A program made the position numbers and the translations under genes. The notes under the pieces are model-generated. The model saw nothing but the letters and a program-made list of their open reading frames with translations. It was not told where the DNA came from and made no database searches. Below, one piece after another: positions 8,632 to 15,757 of a stretch of DNA of 56,312 nucleotides (positions are counted from its first letter, which is position 1; each line of letters begins with the position of its first letter). The DNA is taken from the NCBI GenBank assembly GCA_016931295.1, contig JAFGEZ010000031.1:1-56312 (forward strand). Direction: 5' to 3'. Origin of the DNA: Candidatus Krumholzibacteriota bacterium (GTDB lineage: Bacteria > Krumholzibacteriota > Krumholzibacteriia > Krumholzibacteriales > Krumholzibacteriaceae).

Positions 8632-9531
8632 ATGCAGCAGTATCTCCATCTCGTATACGGATGGCTGCTCTCGAGCGGCCTGCGGATCCTCGTGATCGTC
8701 GTGGGATCGTTCATCGTGATCCGCCTCTTCTCGCTCCTGATCCGGCGGTCGAAGCGCCGCATCGAGTCGATGCACGCCGAGGACATCGAGCGCCAGAAGC
8801 GGGCCGAGACCCTCGGGCGGATCCTCGAGACGACGATGCGCATCGTCGTGCTGACCGCCGTCCTGCTCATGATCCTCAAGGAGATCGGGATCGACATCGG
8901 GCCGCTCCTGGCCGGCGCGGGGGTCGTCGGCCTCGCCGTCGGCTTCGGCGGGCAGAGCCTCGTCAAGGACGTCATCGGCGGCTTCTTCATCCTCCTCGAG
9001 AACCACATGAACGTGGGGGACGTCGTCGAGATCGCCGGCAAGAGCGGCCTCGTCGAGTCGATCAACCTCCGAGTGACGACGCTCCGCGATCTCGAGGGGA
9101 AGGTCCACGTGGTGCCGAACGGGGAGATCACCACCCTCACCAACATGACGAAGGAATGGTCGCGGGCCCTCGTCGAGATCGGCGTCGCATACAAGGAGGA
9201 CATCGACATGGTGATCGGCATCCTCGGCGAGGTGGCGGCGGAAATGAGGGAGGACGCCGAGTACGGACCGATGATGCTCGAGCCCCTCGAGGTGCTCGGC
9301 CTCGATTCCTTCGGCGATTCCTCGGTGAACATCAAGGTGATGATGAAGACGCTGCCGATCAAGCAATGGGCGGTCGCGAGGGAATTCCGCCGCCGCGTGA
9401 AGAAGACGTTCGACGAGCGGGGGATCGAGATCCCCTTCCCGCACGTCACCCTCTACATGGGAGAGGGCGAGAACACCGGCGTTCTCACCGTGGCGAATCG
9501 TCGATCGCCGGACACGGAAGGCGGCGCGTAG
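8632..9531 (+). CDS. Small-conductance mechanosensitive channel, MscS family
   Basis: 299-aa inner-membrane osmotic release channel. There are about three transmembrane segments: residues 12-33, 60-82 and the pore helix within 90-120. The pore segment reads GAGVVGLAVGFGGQSLVKD, with the Ala/Gly packing typical of MscS TM3. The beta domain has the family motif NHMNVGDVVEIAG and HVVPNGEI, followed by the alpha/beta C-terminal domain ending FPHVTLYMGEGE. Length matches E. coli MscS. The start at 8632 is fixed by AGGAAGG at 8621-8627. Transcribed alone from its own promoter. Confidence 0.93.
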   Translation: MQQYLHLVYGWLLSSGLRILVIVVGSFIVIRLFSLLIRRSKRRIESMHAEDIERQKRAETLGRILETTMRIVVLTAVLLMILKEIGIDIGPLLAGAGVVGLAVGFGGQSLVKDVIGGFFILLENHMNVGDVVEIAGKSGLVESINLRVTTLRDLEGKVHVVPNGEITTLTNMTKEWSRALVEIGVAYKEDIDMVIGILGEVAAEMREDAEYGPMMLEPLEVLGLDSFGDSSVNIKVMMKTLPIKQWAVAREFRRRVKKTFDERGIEIPFPHVTLYMGEGENTGVLTVANRRSPDTEGGA

Positions 9532-9571
9532 CGTCGTCGGCTCGTCCGGCGCCGCCGGACCCCGTGCAGCC

Positions 9572-10330
9572 TCACCCGTATCGGATGTAGACGATCGAGA
9601 GGGCCGGCCGGCGCGCCGGGGCGCCCGATTCGCGCATCCGAACGACCGCCGACGCCCCCGGGGCGGGATAGGCGGCGCGGAGCGCCACGCCGTGGTTCGA
9701 CGCGGGGATCGAGATCCACGACTGGACGAGCGATGCGGGGAGCGTGAAGACCGCCGCCGTGTCCCCCGGCGCGATCGTCGCCTGCGCGATCACGCCGCCC
9801 GCCGTATCCCCTCCCTGCACGTTCCACGGCACGAGGCCGTCGATCGTGTTCCAGGAGACTCCGCCGGCCGCTCCTCCCGTTCCCTCGACCCACGTGCCCG
9901 GCACGAAGCCGGGGACGGTCGTCTCGTAGAGACTCGCGACGAAAGGTTCGTCGATCGATTCGATCCAGACGGCGAGATCGGCGGAGACGACGTACCAGCA
10001 GTTGGTGAGGGAGGCGAGGTCGAATCTCACAAGGACGCGGCTCTCGAAGAAACCGTCGCCAGCCTCGCGCGTTCCGAGCGTGTCGAGGGCGGCCGTGCCG
10101 AAGTTGCCGCCGCGGATCTCCTCGGTCGGACCATCCTTGATCGCCGCGTCGCGCGTGCCGGCGTAGAGGGCGGAGGGAAGCAGCCCGTCCTGGAAGGCGA
10201 CGCGCGTGGTGTCGCGCTCCTCGGCCACGGGACCGGCCGGATCGTCGCTCCCGCAGGCGGCTATCGCGAGCGCGGCGGCGATGAGGACCGTCCTGGCGGC
10301 GGCCTGTCGGGCGCGGATGGTGAACGGCAT
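9572..10330 (-). CDS. DNRLRE-type domain lipoprotein
   Basis: 252-aa lipoprotein with signal peptide and lipobox IAAC followed by GSDDPAGP. The mature protein has the arrangement of the DNRLRE carbohydrate-binding-like domain: strands carrying RVLVRFDLASL, WVEGTGG, VSWNTIDG, and a final VVRMRESG ... PALSIVYIRYG. Such modules usually form part of surface or extracellular assemblies. The ATG at 10330 is preceded by GGGAG at a good distance; an in-frame ATG at 10360 lacks one. The function of a free-standing copy is unknown. Confidence 0.75.
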   Translation of the reverse strand: MPFTIRARQAAARTVLIAAALAIAACGSDDPAGPVAEERDTTRVAFQDGLLPSALYAGTRDAAIKDGPTEEIRGGNFGTAALDTLGTREAGDGFFESRVLVRFDLASLTNCWYVVSADLAVWIESIDEPFVASLYETTVPGFVPGTWVEGTGGAAGGVSWNTIDGLVPWNVQGGDTAGGVIAQATIAPGDTAAVFTLPASLVQSWISIPASNHGVALRAAYPAPGASAVVRMRESGAPARRPALSIVYIRYG

Positions 10331-10361
10331 AGGTCTGCTCCCTTCTTCGCGGCAGGACACA

Positions 10362-10391
10362 GGTATACACCAGGCGGGGCGTGCGGGGCAA
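10362..10391 (-). promoter_or_regulatory. Promoter of the DNRLRE-type lipoprotein gene
   Basis: Minus-strand TTGCCC (-35, 10386-10391), 18-bp spacer, TATACC (-10, 10362-10367), about 32 bp upstream of the start codon. Confidence 0.45.
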
Positions 10392-10530
10392 GGGGGAAGA
10401 AACCGCGGGCGGGCGCCGGTGGGCCGGATGCGCGCCGGCCGGGCCCGGAAGCCCGGCCGTTCGCGCGTACGGACGGAACGGGGAGGGTTTCAGAACCCGT
10501 TCCGCGTGCGGGGACGTTGCGGCGCCCCCG

Positions 10531-10566
10531 AAAAAAAGATGCCCGGTCGGCTCCTCAACGCCGGGC
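10531..10566 (-). terminator. Rho-independent terminator overlapping the stop codon of 10555-11121
   Basis: On the minus strand GCCCGG (10566-10561) pairs with CCGGGC (10546-10541), followed after ATC by seven T (10537-10531). The TGA stop codon of the preceding gene lies in the loop, so coding sequence and terminator are superposed. Confidence 0.6.
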
Positions 10567-11121
10567 GCCCCTCGGGCGGGCCGCCCGGTAGGCCGGGCGC
10601 GAGGCGGTGCGGCGCGTGCTGCTGGCGCCGCCGATTCGCTGTCCCATCGCGGGGGACTTGCGCGGGGCGGAGGCGCGCCGCGTGAAGAACCCGCGTTTCG
10701 TCATGCGGGCGTCGGGTTGGCGGAGCCGATCGAACGAGAGTCCGTGGGAATCGCTGGCCGGATTCCGCAGGACCCTCGTGCCGCGGGTCGCGCCGTCGCG
10801 CGTCCTCGCGGTGATGGGGAAGTATCGCTCGGTCTTCCCCTTGTGGATGAATCCGGAAGCGTCGACCGTGTGCCGGGCGTGGGTCCGCCGTCCGGTTGTC
10901 GAGCGCTGCATTACGGCGCCACCGGATCTCCGTCCGACGGTCGAAAGCCCCTGGAGGGCGTTCCCCCGGCCGCCGGCGATCTCTGACCATCGCGCGTCGA
11001 GGCCGTCGCCCGCCCGCATCGCGAAATCGACGAAGGACGTTCCGTCCGGCGTCTCGGCGAACGCGGGGGAGACAGGCGACAGCAACAGCACGATCGATGC
11101 AAGGAAGAGATAACGCATCAT
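10555..11121 (-). CDS. Small secreted basic protein of unknown function
   Basis: 188 aa with a clear Sec signal (MMRYLFLASIVLLLSPVSPAFA, cleavage expected after AFA). The mature chain has no recognised domain. It becomes strongly basic toward the C-terminus, with many Arg and Ser in the last 60 residues (TKRGFFTRRASAPRKS; RPAYRAARPRGARR), suggesting binding to nucleic acid or an acidic polymer. Support for a real gene: GAGGA just upstream of the paired ATG codons (11121 and 11118, the second better spaced), a near-consensus promoter at 11227-11256, and a rho-independent terminator sitting exactly on the stop codon. The opposite-strand ORFs here lack such signals. The arginine-rich tail could be a GC-driven artefact of an out-of-frame read-through, so the product is unsure. 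Confidence 0.55.
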   Translation of the reverse strand: MMRYLFLASIVLLLSPVSPAFAETPDGTSFVDFAMRAGDGLDARWSEIAGGRGNALQGLSTVGRRSGGAVMQRSTTGRRTHARHTVDASGFIHKGKTERYFPITARTRDGATRGTRVLRNPASDSHGLSFDRLRQPDARMTKRGFFTRRASAPRKSPAMGQRIGGASSTRRTASRPAYRAARPRGARR

Positions 11122-11162
11122 CGTTTCCTCGTGTGTATCTATCTCGAATAGACTGGTAGACG

Positions 11163-11225
11163 GATTTAGAAATATCAGAAACGTCGCGCAGAGAAGAAGA
11201 GGAGGGTCGTTCTGATTTCTAAATC
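11163..11225 (-). promoter_or_regulatory. Inverted repeat in the 5' leader with an anti-Shine-Dalgarno loop
   Basis: Arms 11208-11225 and 11163-11183 form an 11-bp stem (GATTTAGAAAT/ATTTCTAAATC), a 2-nt bulge, then 5 bp (CAGAA/TTCTG). The loop, read on the minus strand, is pyrimidine-rich and contains CCTCCTCTTC, complementary to the GAGGA ribosome site of the downstream gene. It could be an RNA element controlling translation, or a DNA operator over the start of transcription. It is an AT-rich island in a GC-rich genome. Confidence 0.45.
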
Positions 11226-11226
11226 T

Positions 11227-11256
11227 ATTCTATCATATCGGCGGAAGCGGTGTCAA
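11227..11256 (-). promoter_or_regulatory. Near-consensus sigma70 promoter for 10555-11121
   Basis: Minus-strand TTGACA (11256-11251), 18-bp spacer, TAGAAT (11232-11227). The predicted start near 11220 gives a leader of about 100 nt that begins inside the inverted repeat. Confidence 0.55.
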
Positions 11257-11359
11257 TGGGGTGCTCGTCCGCGGGCGCGGCGGGCGAGCGAAACGGGAAA
11301 CGCCGGTGATTTGATGCATGGGCTAGCGGGGACGCGGGCGGCGGTGCGTCCGCGCCCGG

Positions 11360-11390
11360 TTGACAGCCCCGCCCCTGTCGTGCGCATAAT
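11360..11390 (+). promoter_or_regulatory. Promoter abutting the glycosyltransferase start codon
   Basis: TTGACA (11360-11365), 19-bp spacer, CATAAT (11385-11390). Transcription would begin at about 11397, one base before the ATG at 11398. No ribosome site is visible, so the transcript is probably leaderless. Confidence 0.45.
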
Positions 11391-11397
11391 GACGGCC

Positions 11398-12501
11398 ATG
11401 GAACCGCGACGCGTACTGGTCCTCGGTCCGGCGCCGCCTCCGATCGGGGGGGACACCGTCTCCACGCGCTACCTTCTCCGCAGCCGGTACTGGGCGGAGA
11501 ACGGGTTCGCGCTCGACCACGTCGACACCTCCGGCGGCGGCGCGGTCCGCCTCACCCACGATCCCCTTTCGGCGCGGGACCTCGTGCGCGGCCTGCGGAT
11601 CCTCGCGCGTTTCCTCCGGCGGCTTCCCGCCGCGGATGTCGTCCTCTTCTGGGGGAACAGCCGCTTTCTCTGCACGCTCGGCGTTCCCGTCATCCACGCC
11701 TGCCGCCTCCTGCGCCGCCCGGTTGTCGTCAAACCCTTCGGCTCCTTTCTTCCCGAGCGGCTGCGGGGGATGCCGGCGCCGTGGCGCGCCGTCGCGCGGG
11801 GCGCCCTGCGCCGCGCGGACGCCCTCCTTCCCGAGACGGAGGATCTCGCGGTGGAGCTCGCCGGTCTTCTCGAAATCGACCGCGCGCGGCTGACGGTCTA
11901 CCCGAACGTCGTTCCCGACGACGCCTTCGCCGCCGACTTCGATCCCGGCCGTTTCGGCGGGCGATGCGTCTTCGTCGGGCAGGTCAAGCGGGAGAAGGGG
12001 ATCTTCGACATCCTCGCGGCGATCGGCGGGCGAACGGATCTCTCGTGCGACGTCTGGGGGCAACTCGCCCCGCGCGACGCGAAGGAGTTCCTCAGGGCCG
12101 TCGAGCGCCTGCCGAACGCCGCCTACCGGGGTGAGACCGAGCCGGGGGAGGCCGCCGCGACGATCGCCGGCTACGACGCGCTGCTCTTGCCGACCTATCA
12201 CGAGGGGGAGGGGAATCCGGCGGTTCTTCTCGAGGCCTTCGCCGCGGGGGTGCCGGTGGTGGCGAGTCGGTGGAAGAATCTCCCCGTCCTCGTCGGCGAG
12301 GAAGAGCGGGGGTTGCTCGTGCCGCCGCGCGACCCGGCGGCGATCGCAGCCGCCCTCGACCGCTACCGCGACGAGCCCGGCCTCTACCGCGCCGTCGCCC
12401 TGGCCGCCCGCGCCTGGGCCGAGCGCTTCTCCGAGCGCGTCGTCATCGGCGGGCTTCTCGTCGGCCTCGTTTGCGAACTGATCGGCCGGCCTACAAACTG
12501 A
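11398..12501 (+). CDS. Glycosyltransferase family 4-like protein (GT-B fold)
   Basis: 367-aa cytoplasmic or membrane-associated sugar transferase, likely acting on envelope glycan. The N-terminal Rossmann half starts RRVLVLGPAPPPIGGDT, the glycine-rich acceptor-side loop of GT4 enzymes. The C-terminal half has CVFVGQVKREKGI and the donor-binding motif EGEGNPAVLLEA (E-x7-E), followed by GVPVVAS. The start is taken at 11398 (MEPRRVLV); in-frame ATGs at 11389 and 11311 are alternatives without a ribosome site. Its last 11 bases overlap the end of the convergent DUF5916 gene. The substrate is not evident. Confidence 0.85.
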   Translation: MEPRRVLVLGPAPPPIGGDTVSTRYLLRSRYWAENGFALDHVDTSGGGAVRLTHDPLSARDLVRGLRILARFLRRLPAADVVLFWGNSRFLCTLGVPVIHACRLLRRPVVVKPFGSFLPERLRGMPAPWRAVARGALRRADALLPETEDLAVELAGLLEIDRARLTVYPNVVPDDAFAADFDPGRFGGRCVFVGQVKREKGIFDILAAIGGRTDLSCDVWGQLAPRDAKEFLRAVERLPNAAYRGETEPGEAAATIAGYDALLLPTYHEGEGNPAVLLEAFAAGVPVVASRWKNLPVLVGEEERGLLVPPRDPAAIAAALDRYRDEPGLYRAVALAARAWAERFSERVVIGGLLVGLVCELIGRPTN

Positions 12502-15109
12502 ACCACTTGTTGAACTTCACGAGGAACGTGTTGTCGCTCGGGGCGGTCCACATCCGGTCGAGGTCGCGGCCGAGCGAGTAGCGCCCGTACTCCTCCTCGT
12601 AGTCGGTCGCGCCCCGCGACCAGACGAGGTAGAGGGTCGAGCCGGGGCTGTACTCCCAGCGGAAGACGACGTTCGAGCGAAGCTGCTTGAAGTTGAAGTC
12701 GGGGTCGTTTTCGTAGTCGTACGGGGCGAACCGGTCGTCGTAGCGGTCGGCCCGGGGATCGGTCACCTCGCGGAAGTCCCGGTACGTCCCGGCCGTGACG
12801 AAGGGCATCGCGTAGAGCTGGAAACTCATCCTCGGCGTGATCGTGCAGTTGAAGCGCGTCGTCAGGCGGAAGACGCGCTGGTCGAGACGGGCGACGACGT
12901 AGCGCCCGTTCACCTCGTCGACGTACTGCTGCCCGAAGTGGCGGTCGTTCCACTCGGTCCTCACGGTCATGTCGAAGCGGTCCGACGGCTTGAACTGGAT
13001 CCAGGGGGAGGCCCAGTAGCGTCGGACCGATTCGTCGTCGACGTTGAATTCCCCGTCGTAGCCGAGGACGATCCGCTTTCTCGTGTCGGTGTTGATCCCG
13101 TGCCAGCCGGACCAGTAGCCGGGGACGAGCACCGACGGGCCGCCGCGGAGCAGCGTGAGGCTCGGCACCGACTGCTCGCGGTTGAATCCGCCGTAGATCT
13201 CCCACTCGTTGACGAACATGCACGAGCCGTTCACGTTGCCGCCGAGATCGTACATCTCCCCGTCGAAGTTCCAGCTCCGCCAGAGGTTGATGTTGGTGCT
13301 GTACTTCTTGACGAACCGCCCCGGTTCCCAGCCGCGCCACTGCATCCAGTAGACGCCCATGTTCCGGTCGGCCCGCTGCATGTAGCCGAGGTCGTTGCAC
13401 TCGAATCCCGGGCTGCGCGCGATGTAGCCGAGGCCGAAACGGAAGCGTCCCTGCGAGAACCTGCCACCCCAGATCTTCGCGGCGTAGCCCTCCATGTGGG
13501 TCAGGGAGGAGTCGACATCGACGTGGCTTGCGTCCGGGCGCTGGAAGTAGCGGGCCGACGAGGTCTGCGCGTCGAGGATCGCATCCGTGGAGCCGCGGAG
13601 ATGGCTGCCCATCACCGAGACGTCGATCTCGTAGCCCGAGTCGCCCCAGCGGTGGGTGAGGTCGAGCCCCCCCGTCCACGCGTCGCGGTTGAGCCATGAC
13701 ATGTCGTCGTTGGAACGGTCCCTGCTCACGCTCGTCAGGATCGCGCCGACGGTGCTCTCGCCGTCGTTGAAGTCCCTCCTCGCGCGGCCGACGAGGTAGT
13801 TGGTCATCGGCTCGACGGCGACGGCCTGCCGCTCGCCGCCGGGAAGCGCCACCCGGGCCTCCTCCTTGTCGGTGACCGCGTCGAGGAGGCCGATCGACCA
13901 GCCGCTCTCCGTGCGTCCGGTGACCTTCGCGGCGCCGAGGATCGTCGTGAATCGCGGCGTGAACTCGTGAAACGCGTCGGTGTCCCGCCCCTCGTACCGT
14001 TTCGAATCGAGCGGGTGGAACTGCGGCGCCCGGCCGATCCGGCGCGAGTAGAAGAGCCGCTCTGAATCGCCGTCGCCGAACATCAGCCGGAACTGGAAGA
14101 GGCTCGAGCCCTCGATGAAGAAGGGGCGCTTCTCCTCGAAGAAGCTCTCGTAGGCGGTGAGGTTGAACTCGCTCGGGTCCTGCTCGACCTGCCCGAAATC
14201 GGGATTGATCGTGGCGTCGAGGGTCATGTTGCTCGTCAGGCCGTACTTGATGTCGATCCCGGGGCGGAAATCGCCGTCCGGATCCCGCCGGAAGGGATCG
14301 TCATCCCGCGCGCCCCAGGCGTCGACCGAGGTCACCGCGTAGGGCATCACCTCGAGGCGCCGAACGTGCGGCAGATGGTCGAGTCCCGTGACCGATCCGA
14401 AGATGGAGACGAACTGGTACGTGTTCTTGGGCTTCCGCGCCCAGTGGGATTCCTCGCTTTTCCGGTCGATGACCCGCCGGACCTGGAATCCCCAGGAGGG
14501 ATTGCCGTTGTAGCGGAGCTGGCTGAAGGGGATGGCGAACTCGGCCGTCCAGCCGTCGTCGTCGATCGAGGTGCCGACGTCCCAGACGGCGTCCCAGTTC
14601 ATGTCGAGGCTGTTGTCGTCGAAGACCAGGCCGTCCATCCGGGAGCCGGCCGGGTTGACGCAGAAGCAGAAGGCCGTCCGGTTGTCGTCGTACGAGTCGA
14701 AGTAGACGTAGACCCAGTCGGAGCGGCACTCGTCGTCGCGGCGCGCGAGCCGCGCGCAGATCCGTTCCGCCTCGTCGTCGAAGGCGCGGATGCCGACGTA
14801 GATCGCGCGGTCGTCGTAGAGGAGGCGGACGGATGTCCTCTCTGTCGCCGGTTCGCCGTCGTGCGGCTCGGTCTGCGTGAACCCCGTGCCTTCCGCGGCC
14901 CCCCGCCAGGCCGCCTCCTCGAGGAGGCCGTCGATGGCGAGCTTGCCGCCGTCGATGCGGACCGCGCGGATGCGTCGCGCAACGTCGATCCCGATCGCCT
15001 TCGTTTGTTCCGGACTGTCGGCGGGGTTGCCGGCCAGGGCGGGTTCCGCCGCGCACGCCGCGATCGTTCCCGCCAGGATGAGTTGCCTCGCGATTGTCGT
15101 TCCGGTCAT
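12491..15109 (-). CDS. CBM9-like / DUF5916 outer-membrane protein
   Basis: 872-aa exported protein. After the signal peptide (to about residue 27), a CBM9-like beta-sandwich spans about 45-230, with LAIDGLLEEAAWRGA, GFTQTEPHDGEPA, YDDRAIYVGIRAFDD and WDAVWDVGT. The DUF5916 region follows: a conserved EKRPFFIEGSSLF segment, LFYSRRIGRAP, then repeated amphipathic strands compatible with a beta-barrel, ending in FNKWFSL. Proteins of this type are outer-membrane and often lie near secreted hydrolases and TonB receptors. No enzyme function is established. The start ATG at 15109 is followed directly by the signal peptide; the ORF is open further upstream, but that extension looks non-coding. Confidence 0.88.
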   Translation of the reverse strand: MTGTTIARQLILAGTIAACAAEPALAGNPADSPEQTKAIGIDVARRIRAVRIDGGKLAIDGLLEEAAWRGAAEGTGFTQTEPHDGEPATERTSVRLLYDDRAIYVGIRAFDDEAERICARLARRDDECRSDWVYVYFDSYDDNRTAFCFCVNPAGSRMDGLVFDDNSLDMNWDAVWDVGTSIDDDGWTAEFAIPFSQLRYNGNPSWGFQVRRVIDRKSEESHWARKPKNTYQFVSIFGSVTGLDHLPHVRRLEVMPYAVTSVDAWGARDDDPFRRDPDGDFRPGIDIKYGLTSNMTLDATINPDFGQVEQDPSEFNLTAYESFFEEKRPFFIEGSSLFQFRLMFGDGDSERLFYSRRIGRAPQFHPLDSKRYEGRDTDAFHEFTPRFTTILGAAKVTGRTESGWSIGLLDAVTDKEEARVALPGGERQAVAVEPMTNYLVGRARRDFNDGESTVGAILTSVSRDRSNDDMSWLNRDAWTGGLDLTHRWGDSGYEIDVSVMGSHLRGSTDAILDAQTSSARYFQRPDASHVDVDSSLTHMEGYAAKIWGGRFSQGRFRFGLGYIARSPGFECNDLGYMQRADRNMGVYWMQWRGWEPGRFVKKYSTNINLWRSWNFDGEMYDLGGNVNGSCMFVNEWEIYGGFNREQSVPSLTLLRGGPSVLVPGYWSGWHGINTDTRKRIVLGYDGEFNVDDESVRRYWASPWIQFKPSDRFDMTVRTEWNDRHFGQQYVDEVNGRYVVARLDQRVFRLTTRFNCTITPRMSFQLYAMPFVTAGTYRDFREVTDPRADRYDDRFAPYDYENDPDFNFKQLRSNVVFRWEYSPGSTLYLVWSRGATDYEEEYGRYSLGRDLDRMWTAPSDNTFLVKFNKWFSL

Positions 15110-15289
15110 CGTCCTCGTCTTTCGCCTGTCGCCCACGGCGAATGTCGCGCCTCCGGCATCATGGATGACGGATCGAGATATCGGAATGTTGCAGGGAAAA
15201 TCGCGGAAGGTCGCGCGCGTGTCGATCGCACGGATTCTTTCGTGTTGACAGGGTGATCGCGCTGCCGGAAGAATCGGGCCGAAAGCGGG

Positions 15290-15451
15290 ATGGGAGAAGG
15301 GTTCACCGGAGAAGTCGGGATCGTGATGACCTTCGACTTCCTGTTCGTCATCGTGGGGGCTACCGACAAGCAAGCGCCTTGGGGATTCGCGCCGATCGTG
15401 GGCGCCATCCCGGGCGGGTTCGTGTGCCGGCCGATCGATACGGCCGGGTAG
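15290..15451 (+). pseudogene. Internally deleted aquaporin Z (MIP) relic
   Basis: A 53-codon frame reading FLFVIVGATDKQAPWGFAPI then APIVGAIPGGFVCRPI. The first part matches the AqpZ TM4/loop stretch (FLLVIHGATDK-x-AP-x-GFAPI). The last part matches the AqpZ C-terminal helix (VAPIVGAIIGG-x-x-Y). Everything between them, including loop E with the second NPA box, is gone, as is the whole N-terminal half with the first NPA box. The junction falls on the shared API sequence, as expected for deletion between short repeats. Too short to form a channel, hence pseudogene. The alignment is from memory of the family. Confidence 0.65.
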
Positions 15452-15478
15452 CGGCGTTTTCCGGGAAGGGAGTGCGTG

Positions 15479-15721
15479 ATGAGCATCCTGTGGTTTCTGC
15501 TGATCGGCGGCGTTGCCGGATGGATTGCCGGCCTGATCATGAAGGGGCGGGGCTTCGGAATCCTCGGCAACATCATTGTGGGTATCATCGGGGGCATCGT
15601 CGGCGGCTGGTTGTTCGGCCTGCTCGGCATCGGCGGGGAAGGTGTCATCGGATCGCTTTTGACCGCCCTGGTCGGGGCGATCGTCCTCCTGTTCATCATC
15701 GGCCTGATAAAGAACAGGTAG
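15479..15721 (+). CDS. GlsB/YeaQ/YmgE family stress-response membrane protein
   Basis: 80-aa three-helix inner-membrane protein, almost entirely Gly/Ile/Leu/Val. It has the family pattern: ILWFLLIGGVAGWIAGLIMKGRGFGILGNI, then GIIGGIVGGWLFGLLGI, and a last helix ending in IKNR. It corresponds to the transglycosylase-associated-protein domain, whose members are general-stress or acid-resistance proteins with no proven enzyme activity. The ATG at 15479 has a GGGA-type ribosome site; an adjacent GTG at 15476 is possible. It lies 28 bp after the aquaporin relic, both plausibly osmotic-stress genes in origin. Confidence 0.9.
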   Translation: MSILWFLLIGGVAGWIAGLIMKGRGFGILGNIIVGIIGGIVGGWLFGLLGIGGEGVIGSLLTALVGAIVLLFIIGLIKNR

Positions 15722-15757
15722 GAACGAGCACACGGGACTGACGGCGACCCGGAGCGC

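Noticed and set aside
10436-10459. Perfect 9-bp hairpin CGGCCGGGC/GCCCGGCCG
   Set aside because: No T-tract on either strand and no gene ends at it; the T7 terminator at 10531 already serves the neighbouring gene.
15245-15273. TTGACA as promoter for the aquaporin/GlsB region
   Set aside because: No acceptable -10 at 16-18 bp (GAAGAA at 17).
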